Counted from the stretch's first letter, positions 26,085-34,224 are shown. The stretch: DNA of 64,000 nt from Streptomyces sp. CB02056 (GCF_001905545.1 NZ_LIPD01000001.1:186001-250000); one strand, 5' to 3'. Numbers and translations are program-made. Notes: generated by a model from the sequence alone, not told the origin.

Positions 26085-26954
26085 GGCCGCCGCGCCCGGG
26101 GCGGTGCCGGAGCCGGAGCCGGAACCCGCGCCTGAGCTGGAGCCTGAGCCCGAGCCCGGGGCCGACGGTATCGGCGGTGCCGACAGCAGCCGCCCAAGGA
26201 CCGGCACCCCGGCCAGGGCCGTCATGGCGGTGGTGGCCGCCGGCCGCAGGGCGAGGACCGCCGCCGCCGTGACCGTGCCGCCGAGCGCGGCACCGGCGAT
26301 CACGTCATGCGGGTAGTGCACCCCGGCCGCCACCCTCAGCGCTGCCGTGGCGCCGCCGACGGGTATGACCAGCAGCGCCCAGCGCGGGCGCAGCAGCACC
26401 AGCCCCGTGGCCAGCGCGACCGCCAGGGTGGCGTGGTTGCTGGGGAAGGACCAGTCGCCCGGCGGCGGACACGCGGCGACCGCCGTGCCCGGCAGCCCGG
26501 TGAGCGCCCGGCAGGGCCGCTCCTCGTCGAGGACCACCTTCAGCACCTCGCTCGCCCCGTAGGCCAGCACCGTGCCCAGCCCGACCAGCGCCACCCCCGC
26601 GACCACCCCGGCGGCCCGCCGGGCCCGGGCCGTCCACCAGCAGAACACCAGCAGGAGACCCAGCACCAGCAGCCCGACCTCGGTGGCCGGCTCCAGCAGC
26701 GAGGCCACCGCGTGCGGGGCCTCGCCGACGGCCTCCGCCACCCGCCGGTAGCCGCCGGCCGACCACCCGGCCGACACCCGCACCGGCCCCGCCCCGCCAC
26801 CCCGCTCCGGCGCCAGCCACGCCACCACCCCGGCCCCCGCGCAGAGCAGGGCCACGGCGAGGACGGGCCTGGGCCTCACCCTGGGCTTGGCCCTGGGCCT
26901 GGCGGTGGCCCTGGCGGCGCCGGTCTGCCTCGAATTCCTGTCCGTGTACGTCAT
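25767..26954 (-). CDS. PAP2-family phosphatase with read-through C-terminus
   Basis: The first ~270 residues form a PAP2 (lipid phosphate phosphatase) membrane protein: a basic N-tail (RPRAKPRVRPRP), about six membrane helices, and the three catalytic motifs KVVLDEERP, FPSNHA and RVAAGVHYPHDVIAG. It probably dephosphorylates a lipid pyrophosphate at the outer face of the membrane. A Gly/Ser repeat follows (GSGSGSSSGAGSGSGSG). After it the frame has no stop for 318 bases and reads antisense through the response regulator gene, giving about 120 residues unlike any membrane protein tail. Either the true stop was lost, or the gene really overlaps. Start at 26954 (MTYTDRNSR); 27005 is possible. 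Confidence 0.75.
   Translation of the reverse strand: MTYTDRNSRQTGAARATARPRAKPRVRPRPVLAVALLCAGAGVVAWLAPERGGGAGPVRVSAGWSAGGYRRVAEAVGEAPHAVASLLEPATEVGLLVLGLLLVFCWWTARARRAAGVVAGVALVGLGTVLAYGASEVLKVVLDEERPCRALTGLPGTAVAACPPPGDWSFPSNHATLAVALATGLVLLRPRWALLVIPVGGATAALRVAAGVHYPHDVIAGAALGGTVTAAAVLALRPAATTAMTALAGVPVLGRLLSAPPIPSAPGSGSGSSSGAGSGSGSGTAPGAAASVPWTARAGRAEGQSGLVREDGGGRPVGHAQPGQDGAHMGLHGAFHHPQPTGDLTVGQPGGDQRQHVPFPGGQGGHLLPGAGTPVGGAAGPGGGQVGDHPGGHFG
26107..26160. repeat. GAGCCN hexamer-like repeat at the PAP2/response regulator junction
   Basis: A run of GAGCC/GGAACC-type hexamers (for example GGAGCCGGAGCCGGAACC) over about 54 bases, encoding the Gly/Ser tail of the PAP2 protein on the minus strand. 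It starts 22 bases past the response regulator stop, where a natural PAP2 stop would be expected. Confidence 0.6.
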
Positions 26955-27071
26955 GGTCCGGACGGTAGAGGCCGAGACCCCCTTGGCACCCGACCCGAAA
27001 GTCAAGCAATGCCCCTGACGATGGTCAGGGTTGACATCACGTCACAGCGACCGGCCACGTACCCTGCGCCC

Positions 27072-27668
27072 ATGCCGGATCCCTCCCCGCTCGCCGTCCC
27101 CACCCGCTTCGACGGAGCCCCCGACCGTGTCGCGCTCGTCGTCCCGGGCATCGGGTACACGCCCGCCAGGCCCCTCCTCCACTTCGCCCGCTCGGTGCTC
27201 CTCCGGCACGGCTGGACGGTCCAGGAGCTGTGGTGGCAACTCCCGGACGAGTTCCGGGCGTTCGAGCCGAAGGACCGGACCGCCTGGGTCGAGCGGCAGG
27301 TCGCCGAGGCCGTCGACGCCGAGCGCGGCGCCTGCCGCCTGCTCGTCGGCAAGTCCCTGGCCTCCTTCGCCTGCGGCGTCGCCGCCGACCGCGGCCTCGC
27401 CGCAGCCTGGCTGACCCCCGTCCTGACCTCCGAGCCGGTCGCCCGCGCCCTCGCCCGCGCCGAAGCCCCGACCCTCCTCGTCGGCGGCGGCGCCGACAAG
27501 CTGTGGGACCGCCGGACCGCCGAATCGACCGGACACGAGGTCCTCGAAGTACCCGCCGCCGACCACGGTCTGGAGCTGCCGGACGACCCCCTGGGCTCGA
27601 TCGACGTCCTGCGGCAGGTCACCTCCCGCCTGGACCGCTTCGTCGCCTCCCTGGCGACGAGGGAGTAG
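27072..27668 (+). CDS. small alpha/beta hydrolase
   Basis: A 198-residue alpha/beta hydrolase lacking a cap domain. The nucleophile elbow is LLVGKSLASFA (GxS motif with Ser in GKSLA), Asp lies in LLVGGGADKLWD, and His in VPAADHGLELP. The N-terminal strand is RVALVVPGIGYTPARPLL. Enzymes of this compact type are usually uncharacterised esterases. The ATG at 27072 gives MPDPSPLAVPTRFDG; an upstream in-frame ATG at 27009 would add 21 residues. TACCCT lies six bases before the chosen ATG, compatible with a leaderless start. Substrate unknown. Confidence 0.78.
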   Translation: MPDPSPLAVPTRFDGAPDRVALVVPGIGYTPARPLLHFARSVLLRHGWTVQELWWQLPDEFRAFEPKDRTAWVERQVAEAVDAERGACRLLVGKSLASFACGVAADRGLAAAWLTPVLTSEPVARALARAEAPTLLVGGGADKLWDRRTAESTGHEVLEVPAADHGLELPDDPLGSIDVLRQVTSRLDRFVASLATRE

Positions 27669-27899
27669 GGACGGAAGCCCTGCGGGGCAGAGACCGCCGT
27701 GGCCGGGCCGAGCCGCTGCTACCGGTGCGGCCGCACCGGCTTCGCAAGCCAGGCCGTCGGCCGCCGGGCGACCGGGGCTGTCCGCAGGGGAGCCTGTTCG
27801 TGTCGCATGCCTGGATCCAAGGGGATTGGCCGCCGCGGGAGCCCGGCTTCGGCTCGGGCATGGCCTGCCGGCGCCGACCGCGGGGACCGGCACCAGGCC
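27669..27899. other. gene-free stretch before the transposase remnant
   Basis: No convincing gene. A short open frame at 27699-27926 with Cys residues (RCYRCGRTGF) has no SD and its 3' part runs into the transposase remnant. The stretch may be part of the same degraded element. Confidence 0.4.
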
Positions 27900-28170
27900 A
27901 GGGAGCGGCCGCGCCCGGCCGCTTGAAGCATCACGTGGTCACCGCCGGCCGGGGCACACCGCCGGCCACCGCCACGACGTCACCCGGCTGCTGCTGCCGC
28001 CACTGCCGCACGCGATTCCGCGCATCCGTGGGAAGACGGTCGGCCGCGCCAACGGCCGCGGCGGTTGTTCCCCGACCGCGGCTACGACGTCGACAGGTAT
28101 CACTGCCTGGTTTCGTGGAAGCGCGGCAGCGAGCCGGTCACCGCCCGCCGGTGCCACCGTCCGGCGCCGA
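27900..28170 (+). pseudogene. IS5-type transposase remnant with frameshifts
   Basis: Fragments of one DDE transposase appear in order in different frames of the plus strand: LKHHVVTAGRGTPPA (family: SKHHvi.D..G.Pla), then GHRHDVTRLLLPP followed by HAIPRIRGK (family: GNrhDvtqLlPLlDaIp.irGkrG), then FPDRGYDVDRYHCLVSWKRG and SEPVTARR (family: ADrGYD.dk.R..L..rGI.PviArR). At least two frameshifts separate them, and the N-terminal half and the catalytic Glu region are missing. No terminal inverted repeats or target duplication were found. It marks an old insertion next to the vapBC genes. Confidence 0.75.
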
Positions 28171-28197
28171 CGTGGCCAAGGGCGCCCGGGCGCCCGC

Positions 28198-28614
28198 TTA
28201 CCGGGAGTCGGTCGGCCGTCCGGGCGCGACCACTGGCAGGTCTCGCTCCTCGGCTGCGTCGGCCAGGCGCTTGTCGTAGGTGATGAAGGCGGTGAGCGCG
28301 TGCTCGAGGTGCTCGGCAGTGGCGAGGTGGATGGCGTCGAGGGTGCGGAGGTGTCGGGTGGGGGACTGGCAGGCGGCCCTGAGGACGGGTTCGGAGAGCC
28401 GGACGCGGAGAAGCCGGTCGAACAGGTCCACCGACGCGTCCAGCAACTCCTGTGGTGCGCCGACCCGGATCAGCGCGCGCGGCACCTCGACCTGGGCCAG
28501 CGCGCTGGTCGCGTGGCCCTCGGAGCCGTGCGAGGAGAGGAACGTGCGCAGTGCGGTGGATTCGTCCTCAGGCACCAGAAGTTTGAGGATCGCGCGTGAG
28601 TCGAGGTAGATCAA
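28198..28614 (-). CDS. vapC: PIN-domain ribonuclease toxin VapC
   Basis: A 138-residue PIN-domain protein, expected to cleave RNA when freed from its antitoxin. MIYLDSRAILKLLVPEDES has the first acidic residue Asp5 and the family 'K.. E' pattern; SALAQVEVPRAL gives the second acidic residue; LRTLDAIHLATA the third; and FITYDKRLADAAEE the fourth. All four PIN acids are therefore present and the toxin looks intact. The start codon overlaps the antitoxin stop by four bases. It borders the transposase remnant on the downstream side. Confidence 0.9.
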   Translation of the reverse strand: MIYLDSRAILKLLVPEDESTALRTFLSSHGSEGHATSALAQVEVPRALIRVGAPQELLDASVDLFDRLLRVRLSEPVLRAACQSPTRHLRTLDAIHLATAEHLEHALTAFITYDKRLADAAEERDLPVVAPGRPTDSR

Positions 28615-28904
28615 TGGCCTTCCTCCTCCCGCATGGCGTGCAGGGCGTCGGCGGCCGACGCGAGCCCGGCGCCGGATTCGGGCAACGTCCAGTCGGCCAG
28701 GCCACGCGCGGTGGCGGCGTTCTCGGGGGCGATCGTGCCGTCTCGAACGAGGTCCTCCAGCACCCGCTGTTCCGGGTCGGGCGGCGCGAGGACGGCGATC
28801 AGCCGCCCGTTGCGGGTGATCTCCACGCGTTCGCCGGCCGCGACCCGGTCGATCAACTCGCTGGCGTGCTGCTGGAGCTGTCGGATGCGGACTCTGGCTG
28901 TCAT
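28611..28904 (-). CDS. vapB: Phd/YefM-family antitoxin of VapC
   Basis: A 97-residue antitoxin. The Phd/YefM DNA-binding fold is seen in VRIRQLQQHASELIDRVAAG followed by ERVEITRNGRLIAVLAP, and the C-terminal part (DWTLPESGAGLASAADALHA, ending REEEGH) is the toxin-wrapping tail. It is first in the operon and probably represses the promoter with VapC. The ATG at 28904 begins MTARVRIRQ; a longer frame from 28979 has no family match. Overlap of four bases with vapC. Confidence 0.88.
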   Translation of the reverse strand: MTARVRIRQLQQHASELIDRVAAGERVEITRNGRLIAVLAPPDPEQRVLEDLVRDGTIAPENAATARGLADWTLPESGAGLASAADALHAMREEEGH

Positions 28905-28935
28905 ACGACTCACGGTAGAGCCAGGCGTGCGGCGA

Positions 28936-30177
28936 TTACGAGGAATGTGCGTCGACTTCACACGAACGAGTGCCGCCATGCCCCGGGAACCCGTGCCGGC
29001 GCCCGCCGATGGTGGTGGTGAGGGCGGCGGCCAGCAGGACGAGGGCGGACCAGGGCAGGGCGGTCGGCCCGGCGTGGTCGAGGAGGAGGCCGCCGGCCAG
29101 GCCGCCGATGGCGATGCCGAGGTTCCAGCAGGTGACGAGCAGCGACTGGGCGATGTCCCCGGCCAGGCCGGCCGCGTCGGCGACGGCGGTCTGGAGGAGG
29201 GTGGCGGCGCCGCCGAAGCCGAGGCCCCAGAGCGCGGCGGCGGCGTAGGCGGGCCGGCCGGTCGAACCGAGCAGGGCGGCGGCGAGGAGCAGGGCCGCGG
29301 CCGCGAGGAGGACGGAGGCGGCGATGGTCAGGGGGCGCAGGTACCGGTCGATGAGGGCGCCGGTGCCGAGGATGCTCACCAGCGAGGACAGTCCGATGAC
29401 GAGCAGGACGGTGTCCGTCCGGCCGTCGAGCCCCAGCGGCGCGAGCAGGGCGGCGACGTACGTGTAGAGGACGTTGTGGGCGAGCACGAAGGTCGCGGTG
29501 ACGGCCAGGACGGTGGCCACGCCCGGCGTCCGCAGCACCCGTCGGACGGGGACGCGGGCCTGGTCGGCGCGGCCGGGCAGTGGCGGGAGCGCGAGCAGCA
29601 TCCAGCCGGTCAGTGCCACGGCGATCACGCTCATCAGCCCGAAGGTGACCCGCCAGCCCACCAGGCCGGCGAGCAGGGTGCCGGCGGGCACGCCCACCGA
29701 CAGGGCGACGGTCGAGCCGGCCATGGCGACGGCCATCGCCCGTCCGCGCTGTTCCGGCGCGACGATGCCGCGGGCGTACCCGGCCAGTAGTGCCCAGAGC
29801 AGTCCCGCGACCAGGCCGGCCGCGAACCGGGCGGCCATGGTGAGCGGGTAGTCGGGTGAGACGGCGGTGACGGCGTTGGCCGCGGCGAAGCCGCCGACGG
29901 CGACCAGCAGCAGGCGCTTGCGTGGCAGGCGGCCGGTGACGGCGGTCAGCGGGATGGCGGCCGCGATGGAGCCGACGGCGTAGAGGGTGACGGACTGCCC
30001 GGCAGCGGACTGGCCGACGCCGAGGTCGGCGCTCATCGCGGGCAGTACTCCGGCGGGCAGGGCCTCGGTCATGATCGTGACGAATCCGGCGGTGCTCATG
30101 GCCAGCAGTGCGGGCCAGGGGAGCCTCGGTACGGGGGCCACCGGCTGTGCGGGGGTGCGGAGTTCGGGAGTGGGCAT
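28936..30177 (-). CDS. MFS exporter (DHA1 type)
   Basis: A 413-residue major facilitator with 12 predicted membrane helices. Motif A-like stretches are AVTGRLPRKRLLLVAVGGFA after helix 2-3 and DRYLRPL after helix 8. The type (ALLAMSTAGFVTIMTEALPA start) is like the chloramphenicol/arabinose efflux group. It probably expels small hydrophobic compounds. Transcribed divergently from a MerR regulator, with a perfect dyad between them, so it is likely induced by its own substrate. The end (HGFPGHGGTRSCEVDAHSS) is hydrophilic. Substrate unknown. Confidence 0.9.
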   Translation of the reverse strand: MPTPELRTPAQPVAPVPRLPWPALLAMSTAGFVTIMTEALPAGVLPAMSADLGVGQSAAGQSVTLYAVGSIAAAIPLTAVTGRLPRKRLLLVAVGGFAAANAVTAVSPDYPLTMAARFAAGLVAGLLWALLAGYARGIVAPEQRGRAMAVAMAGSTVALSVGVPAGTLLAGLVGWRVTFGLMSVIAVALTGWMLLALPPLPGRADQARVPVRRVLRTPGVATVLAVTATFVLAHNVLYTYVAALLAPLGLDGRTDTVLLVIGLSSLVSILGTGALIDRYLRPLTIAASVLLAAAALLLAAALLGSTGRPAYAAAALWGLGFGGAATLLQTAVADAAGLAGDIAQSLLVTCWNLGIAIGGLAGGLLLDHAGPTALPWSALVLLAAALTTTIGGRRHGFPGHGGTRSCEVDAHSS

Positions 30178-30195
30178 GGGCCCGATCGTCTATCG

Positions 30196-30211
30196 TTGAC
30201 ATTCGTGTCAA
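30196..30211. promoter_or_regulatory. MerR-type operator dyad
   Basis: TTGACA-TTCG-TGTCAA is a perfect 6-bp inverted repeat in the 78-base gap between the MFS exporter and the MerR gene. TTGACA reads as a -35 on both strands. On the exporter strand GACGAT (30190-30185) could be a -10, seven bases before the ATG. The dyad is a good candidate MerR-family binding site. Confidence 0.7.
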
Positions 30212-30255
30212 GGTCCAGCCGGGATGGCGCCGGCCCGGGGTGAGGGTGGTCACAC

Positions 30256-30618
30256 ATGCGCATCGGCGAGCTCGCCCGGCGGGCGGAGACCACTCCGCGC
30301 CTGCTGCGCTACTACGAGCAGCAGGGGCTGATCACACCGCGCCGTGAGGCGAACGGCTACCGCGCGTACGACGAGTACCTCGTGGACCGGGTGCTGCAGA
30401 TCCGCGGGCTGCTGGACGCGGGGCTGCCGACCCGGATCATCAAGCAGATCTTGCCCTGCCTGGACGCCCCACGGACGATCCACTTCGCCGACGCCACACC
30501 GGAGATGCTCGCCACCCTGGAGTCCGAGACGGACCGGATGACCCGCCGGATCCTGTGCCTGACACGCAACCGGGACGCCATCCGGGAGTACCTGGACGTG
30601 GTCAAGGGCCTCTCCTGA
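30256..30618 (+). CDS. MerR family transcriptional regulator
   Basis: A 120-residue short MerR protein. The winged helix begins MRIGELARRAETTPRLLRYY and continues EQQGLITPRREANGYRAYDE, followed by a dimerisation helix (LESETDRMTRRILCLTRNRD). There is no large ligand domain, so it probably senses small hydrophobic molecules or works through the dimer helix. GAGGGTGG lies six bases before the ATG. Divergent from the MFS exporter; the dyad at 30196-30211 is the likely site. Confidence 0.93.
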   Translation: MRIGELARRAETTPRLLRYYEQQGLITPRREANGYRAYDEYLVDRVLQIRGLLDAGLPTRIIKQILPCLDAPRTIHFADATPEMLATLESETDRMTRRILCLTRNRDAIREYLDVVKGLS

Positions 30619-30679
30619 TCCACCACCCGGACTCGACGGCTTGACCTTGCCACGGGTGTCAGGGTTGGACGCTGCCGTC

Positions 30680-31528
30680 ATGACCGACACGACCGACCTG
30701 AACGACGCCGTCGCCGCGACCGACACGACCGTCGCGACCGCTCCCGCGATCCACCACACCGCCTTCGGCGACGGCACCCCGATCGTCCTGATCCACGGCT
30801 ACACCGTCGACCACCGCGTCCTGCTCCCGCTCGAACCCGCCTTCGCCGACCGCCCCGGCTGGCGGCGCCTCTACCTCGACCTCCCTGGCCATGGCGCCAG
30901 CCCCCGGCTGTCGGGCCCGACCTCGGCGGCCGCCCTGGCCGAGGCGCTCTCCGGGTGGATCGAGGCCCAGGTCGGCAGGCGGCCCTTCGCCGTGGTCGGG
31001 CAGTCCTTCGGCGGCCAGCTGGCCCGGGCGGTGACCGCGCGCTTCGGCGAGCAGGTGCTGGGCTCGGCGCTGCTGGTGCCGGTGGTGCGCTGGGGTGCCG
31101 ACCGCGACCTGCCGGAGGAGTCCGTGGTCGAACGCGACGAGGACCTCCTCGCCCGTCTCCCGGCGGCCGACCGCGACCTGTTCCGGCACGTCATGGCCCG
31201 CCACACCGGCCCGAGTTGGGAGCTGTTCCAGCGGTACGTCCGGCCCGGCTGGGAGGCGCACGACCGGGCGGCCGCCGCCGAGCTCGAAGCCGACTTCCTG
31301 CTGCCGCACTGGCCCGAGCACCGGGCCGCGCGGCACCGCGGCCGCCACCTGCTGGTCACCACCCGGCAGGACGCCCTGGTCGGCTGGCGCGACCAGCTCG
31401 CCCTGCTCGACCACTACCCCCGGATGGCCGCCGCCGTCCTCGACGGCGTCGGCCACAACCCCCAGGTCGAGGCCGCCGATACCGTCCGCACCTTGGTCGG
31501 CCGCTGGCTCGACGCGCTCCCGCGCTGA
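30680..31528 (+). CDS. alpha/beta hydrolase
   Basis: A 282-residue alpha/beta hydrolase with a full triad pattern: IVLIHGYTVDH (oxyanion), VVGQSFGG with Ser109, TTRQDALVGW with Asp, and DGVGHNPQVEA with His. The first 25 residues are Thr/Asp/Ala-rich and variable. The ATG at 30680 was chosen over 30641 because nothing before it resembles the family. It lies 61 bases after the MerR gene on the same strand and may share its transcript. Substrate unknown; the resemblance is to the chloride-peroxidase/hydrolase group. Confidence 0.85.
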   Translation: MTDTTDLNDAVAATDTTVATAPAIHHTAFGDGTPIVLIHGYTVDHRVLLPLEPAFADRPGWRRLYLDLPGHGASPRLSGPTSAAALAEALSGWIEAQVGRRPFAVVGQSFGGQLARAVTARFGEQVLGSALLVPVVRWGADRDLPEESVVERDEDLLARLPAADRDLFRHVMARHTGPSWELFQRYVRPGWEAHDRAAAAELEADFLLPHWPEHRAARHRGRHLLVTTRQDALVGWRDQLALLDHYPRMAAAVLDGVGHNPQVEAADTVRTLVGRWLDALPR

Positions 31529-31567
31529 GGGCCGGCGCCGGGAACGCCGACGGCCCTGGGAACGCTG

Positions 31568-31604
31568 ACGGCCCCGCGACCGGTCGTACCGGTCGCGAGG
31601 CCGT
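31568..31604. terminator. strong hairpin between convergent genes
   Basis: CGCGACCGGT-CGT-ACCGGTCGCG is a perfect 10-bp stem, extended outward by ACGGCC/GGCCGT with single mismatched bases. It lies between the convergent hydrolase and MFS genes and probably acts in both directions. Confidence 0.8.
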
Positions 31605-31670
31605 CCACCGCCGCAGGAGTCCGGAGCTCGGAACCCGTGAACCGGCCCCCGGAGCCCCCGGAGCCACGGC

Positions 31671-33191
31671 TCAGCCGATGGAGCGGGGCAGGCGGGTGGT
31701 CAGGTACAGGATGGTGAAGGACCCGAGGAGCTGGATGCCCAGGCAGAGGGCGAGCGCGCGGTCCATGCCGAGGACGGGGGAGAGGGAGAGGTAAAGGGTG
31801 CCGAGGGTGGCGACGCCGAGCGCGAGGCTGGACTGCTGGCCGGTGGCGAGGACGCCGCTGCCGACGCCGGCCCGGGCGGCGGGCACCTTGGCGAGGACGA
31901 CCCGGAACAGCGGGGTGCCGATCAGGCCCTGCCCGATGCCGGCGAGGGCGACGCCCGGGGCCATCCGCAGCGGGGAGAAGTGCGACCAGTCGGCCAGGAC
32001 GGTCAGGGCGAGGGTGGCGAGGCCGGCGGCCTGGACGACGGCGCCCGCGCTGAGCACCCGGCTGCCCCAGCGGCCGATCAGCCGCGGGCCGGCGAGCGAG
32101 GCGGAGAAGTAGCCGACGGCCATCGGGACGAGCGCCCAGCCGGCCGCGACCGGGCCGAGCCTGAGGCCCTGCTGGAGGGCGACCGCGATGACGAACATGA
32201 AGCCGCCGAAGCCCGCGAAGTAGGGGAGCGCGATGCCGAGGCCGCGCCGCATCTCCGGGATGCGCAGCAGGGACGGCGGCACCAGCGGGGTGTCCCCGCG
32301 CCGCTCGGCGCGCCGCTCGACGACACCGAAGGCGACGGCGAAGACGGGGAACAGCGCCAGCAGCACCCAGGACCAGAGCGGCCAGCCGGCGGCCCGGCCC
32401 TCCATCAGCGGGACGAGCAGGGAGAGCAGCGTGGCGGTGAGCAGGACGGTGCCGGGGACGTCGACCCGGGCGGCCGTGGTGGACCGGCTCTCCGGGACGT
32501 AGCGGACCGCGAGCACCACGGCGAGCAGCGCGAACGGCACGTTCAGCAGGAACACCGAGCGCCAGCCGGTGCCGAACAGGTCGGCGGCGACCAGCATCCC
32601 GCCGAGCACCTGCCCGATCACCACCGAGATCCCGCCGACGGCGCCGTAGACGCTGAGCGCGCGGCCGCGCCGGGCGCCCTCGGTGGCGGCGGTGATGGTG
32701 CCGAGCACCTGCGGGATCAGCAGTGCGGCCGAGGCGCCCTGGGCGGCCCGGGCGGCGACCAGGGACCACGCGCCGGGGGCGAGGCCGCAGGCCAGCGAGG
32801 TGAGGGCGAAGGCGACGGCGCCGATGACGAAGAGCCGGCGGCGGCCGTAGCTGTCGCCGAGGCGTCCGCCGAGGACGAGCAGGACGGCGAAGGCGATGCC
32901 GTAGCCGGCGGCGACCAGTTCCAGGACGGCGGGTCCGGCGGCCAGGTCGTGGTCGATGGTGGGCAGGGCGACGTTGACGATGAAGAAGTCGAGCATCGGC
33001 AGGAAGGCGCCGAGCAGGACGGTGACCAGTCCGGCGGTGCCGAGGGTGGCGGCGGGACCGGTGGAGCCGGTGGCGGGACCGGTAGGACCGGTGGAGCCGG
33101 CCGGCCCGGTGCCGGAGGTACGGGCGGCCGCGCTGCCCGGGGTGGTGGCGGCGCGGCTCGATGCGGGGGCGACGGTGAGTGGTTGGGTCAC
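31671..33191 (-). CDS. MFS exporter (DHA2 type, 14 helices)
   Basis: A 506-residue drug:H+ antiporter-2-type exporter with about 14 membrane helices after a ~45-residue Gly/Pro/Thr tail (GPAGSTGPTGPATGSTGPAA). Motifs: FLPMLDFFIVNVALPTI (helix 1, D1 motif), GGRLGDSYGRRR (motif A), and AARAAQGASAALLIPQVL with motif C downstream (GQVLGGML). Likely exports drugs or secondary metabolites. The GTG at 33191 has AGGA six bases upstream. Divergent from an XRE/MmyB-like regulator, with two palindromes in between. Confidence 0.92.
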   Translation of the reverse strand: MTQPLTVAPASSRAATTPGSAAARTSGTGPAGSTGPTGPATGSTGPAATLGTAGLVTVLLGAFLPMLDFFIVNVALPTIDHDLAAGPAVLELVAAGYGIAFAVLLVLGGRLGDSYGRRRLFVIGAVAFALTSLACGLAPGAWSLVAARAAQGASAALLIPQVLGTITAATEGARRGRALSVYGAVGGISVVIGQVLGGMLVAADLFGTGWRSVFLLNVPFALLAVVLAVRYVPESRSTTAARVDVPGTVLLTATLLSLLVPLMEGRAAGWPLWSWVLLALFPVFAVAFGVVERRAERRGDTPLVPPSLLRIPEMRRGLGIALPYFAGFGGFMFVIAVALQQGLRLGPVAAGWALVPMAVGYFSASLAGPRLIGRWGSRVLSAGAVVQAAGLATLALTVLADWSHFSPLRMAPGVALAGIGQGLIGTPLFRVVLAKVPAARAGVGSGVLATGQQSSLALGVATLGTLYLSLSPVLGMDRALALCLGIQLLGSFTILYLTTRLPRSIG

Positions 33192-33218
33192 GGGTCCTAC
33201 GATCCGCCGCGCCGTACC

Positions 33219-33260
33219 CTGGTACCAGAGTGTGGTTATCCAGGTATAAGAAGTACCTGG
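33219..33260. promoter_or_regulatory. two palindromes between the MFS and XRE genes
   Basis: CTGGTACCAG (33219-33228) is a 10-bp palindrome, and CCAGGTA-TAAGAAG-TACCTGG (33240-33260) is an inverted repeat. They share the half-site GGTA/TACC(T)GG and their centres are about 26.5 bases apart. Likely operators for the divergent XRE regulator. Confidence 0.65.
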
Positions 33261-33302
33261 CAACAGGCTTACGGCTGGCGCATGCTGGGGAGCATGAGCC
33301 TG

Positions 33303-34181
33303 ATGACCCCCGCCGCGCAAGACGCCGCGCACAGCGCCGCACAGCGCCGGAGCGCCCCCGGCGAAGCCCGTCGGCACGAGCTGGCCGCGTTCCTGCGCAG
33401 CCGCCGCGAGCGCCTCGGGCCCGAGCAGGTGGGCCTGCCGATGACCGGCCGCCGCCGGACACCGGGGCTGCGCCGGGAGGAGGTCGCCCAGCTCGCCGCG
33501 GTCGGGGTGACCTGGTACACGTGGCTGGAGCAGGCGCGGGACATCCAGGTGTCCGCCCAGGTGCTGGACGCGGTGGCCCGGGCGCTGCTGCTGGACCCGA
33601 GTGAGCGCGCCCACCTGTTCACCCTGGCCGGCACGGACGACCCGGCGCCGGTGAAGGAGTGCCCCTCGGTGACCCCGAGCGTGCGGCTGCTGCTGGAGCG
33701 GCTGGCGCCGTACCCCGCCGTGGTGCTCAACTCCCGCTACCAGGTGCTGGCGTACAACGCCCAGTACACCGCGGTCGTCGGCGACCTCGACCGGATGGCT
33801 CCCGAGGACCGGAACCTGATGTGGATGGCGTTCACGCCCTCGCAGTTCCGCGAGGTGCTGATCGACTACCGCACCGAGCGCCTCGGCATGGTGGCCCGGT
33901 TCCGCTCGGCGATGGCCGACCACAGCTCGGAGCCGGCCTGGAAGGCGCTGCTGGCCCGGCTGCTCAAGGCCTCGCCGGACTTCGCGGAGGTCTGGCAGCG
34001 GCACGACGTGATGCGGCCGGGCAACGGGATCAAGCGCTTCCAGGTGCCGGACGTCGGGCTGCTGCGCTGCGAGTACACCAACTTCTGGCTCAGCCCGCAG
34101 TTGGGGACACGGATGATCACGTACACCCCGCTGGACGACGAGACCCGCGCGCTGATGGACCGCCTGCCCACCGGGGCCTAG
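33303..34181 (+). CDS. XRE regulator with MmyB-like ligand domain
   Basis: A 292-residue regulator. The HTH spans about residues 20-80 (RRHELAAFLRSRRERLGPEQ, then GLRREEVAQLAAVGVTWYTW and LEQARDIQVS). The remainder is the MmyB-like/PAS-like ligand-binding domain (PYPAVVLNSRYQVLAYNAQY; FRSAMADHSSEPAWKALLAR; LRCEYTNFWL). In actinobacteria such proteins often repress a divergent exporter or dehydrogenase. The ATG at 33303 has GGGGAG about 10 bases upstream; in-frame ATGs at 33294 and 33282 are alternatives, the last possibly leaderless. The palindromes at 33219-33260 lie in its promoter region. Confidence 0.9.
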   Translation: MTPAAQDAAHSAAQRRSAPGEARRHELAAFLRSRRERLGPEQVGLPMTGRRRTPGLRREEVAQLAAVGVTWYTWLEQARDIQVSAQVLDAVARALLLDPSERAHLFTLAGTDDPAPVKECPSVTPSVRLLLERLAPYPAVVLNSRYQVLAYNAQYTAVVGDLDRMAPEDRNLMWMAFTPSQFREVLIDYRTERLGMVARFRSAMADHSSEPAWKALLARLLKASPDFAEVWQRHDVMRPGNGIKRFQVPDVGLLRCEYTNFWLSPQLGTRMITYTPLDDETRALMDRLPTGA

Positions 34182-34224
34182 GGAGTTCCTCGGGCTCGCG
34201 TCGGCCGGGCGGCGTCGACGTGCC

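Noticed and set aside
27699..27926. A 75-codon frame with CxxC (RCYRCGRTGF) as a zinc-finger protein
   Set aside because: It has no SD, is short, and its 3' part runs into the transposase remnant. More likely part of degraded DNA.
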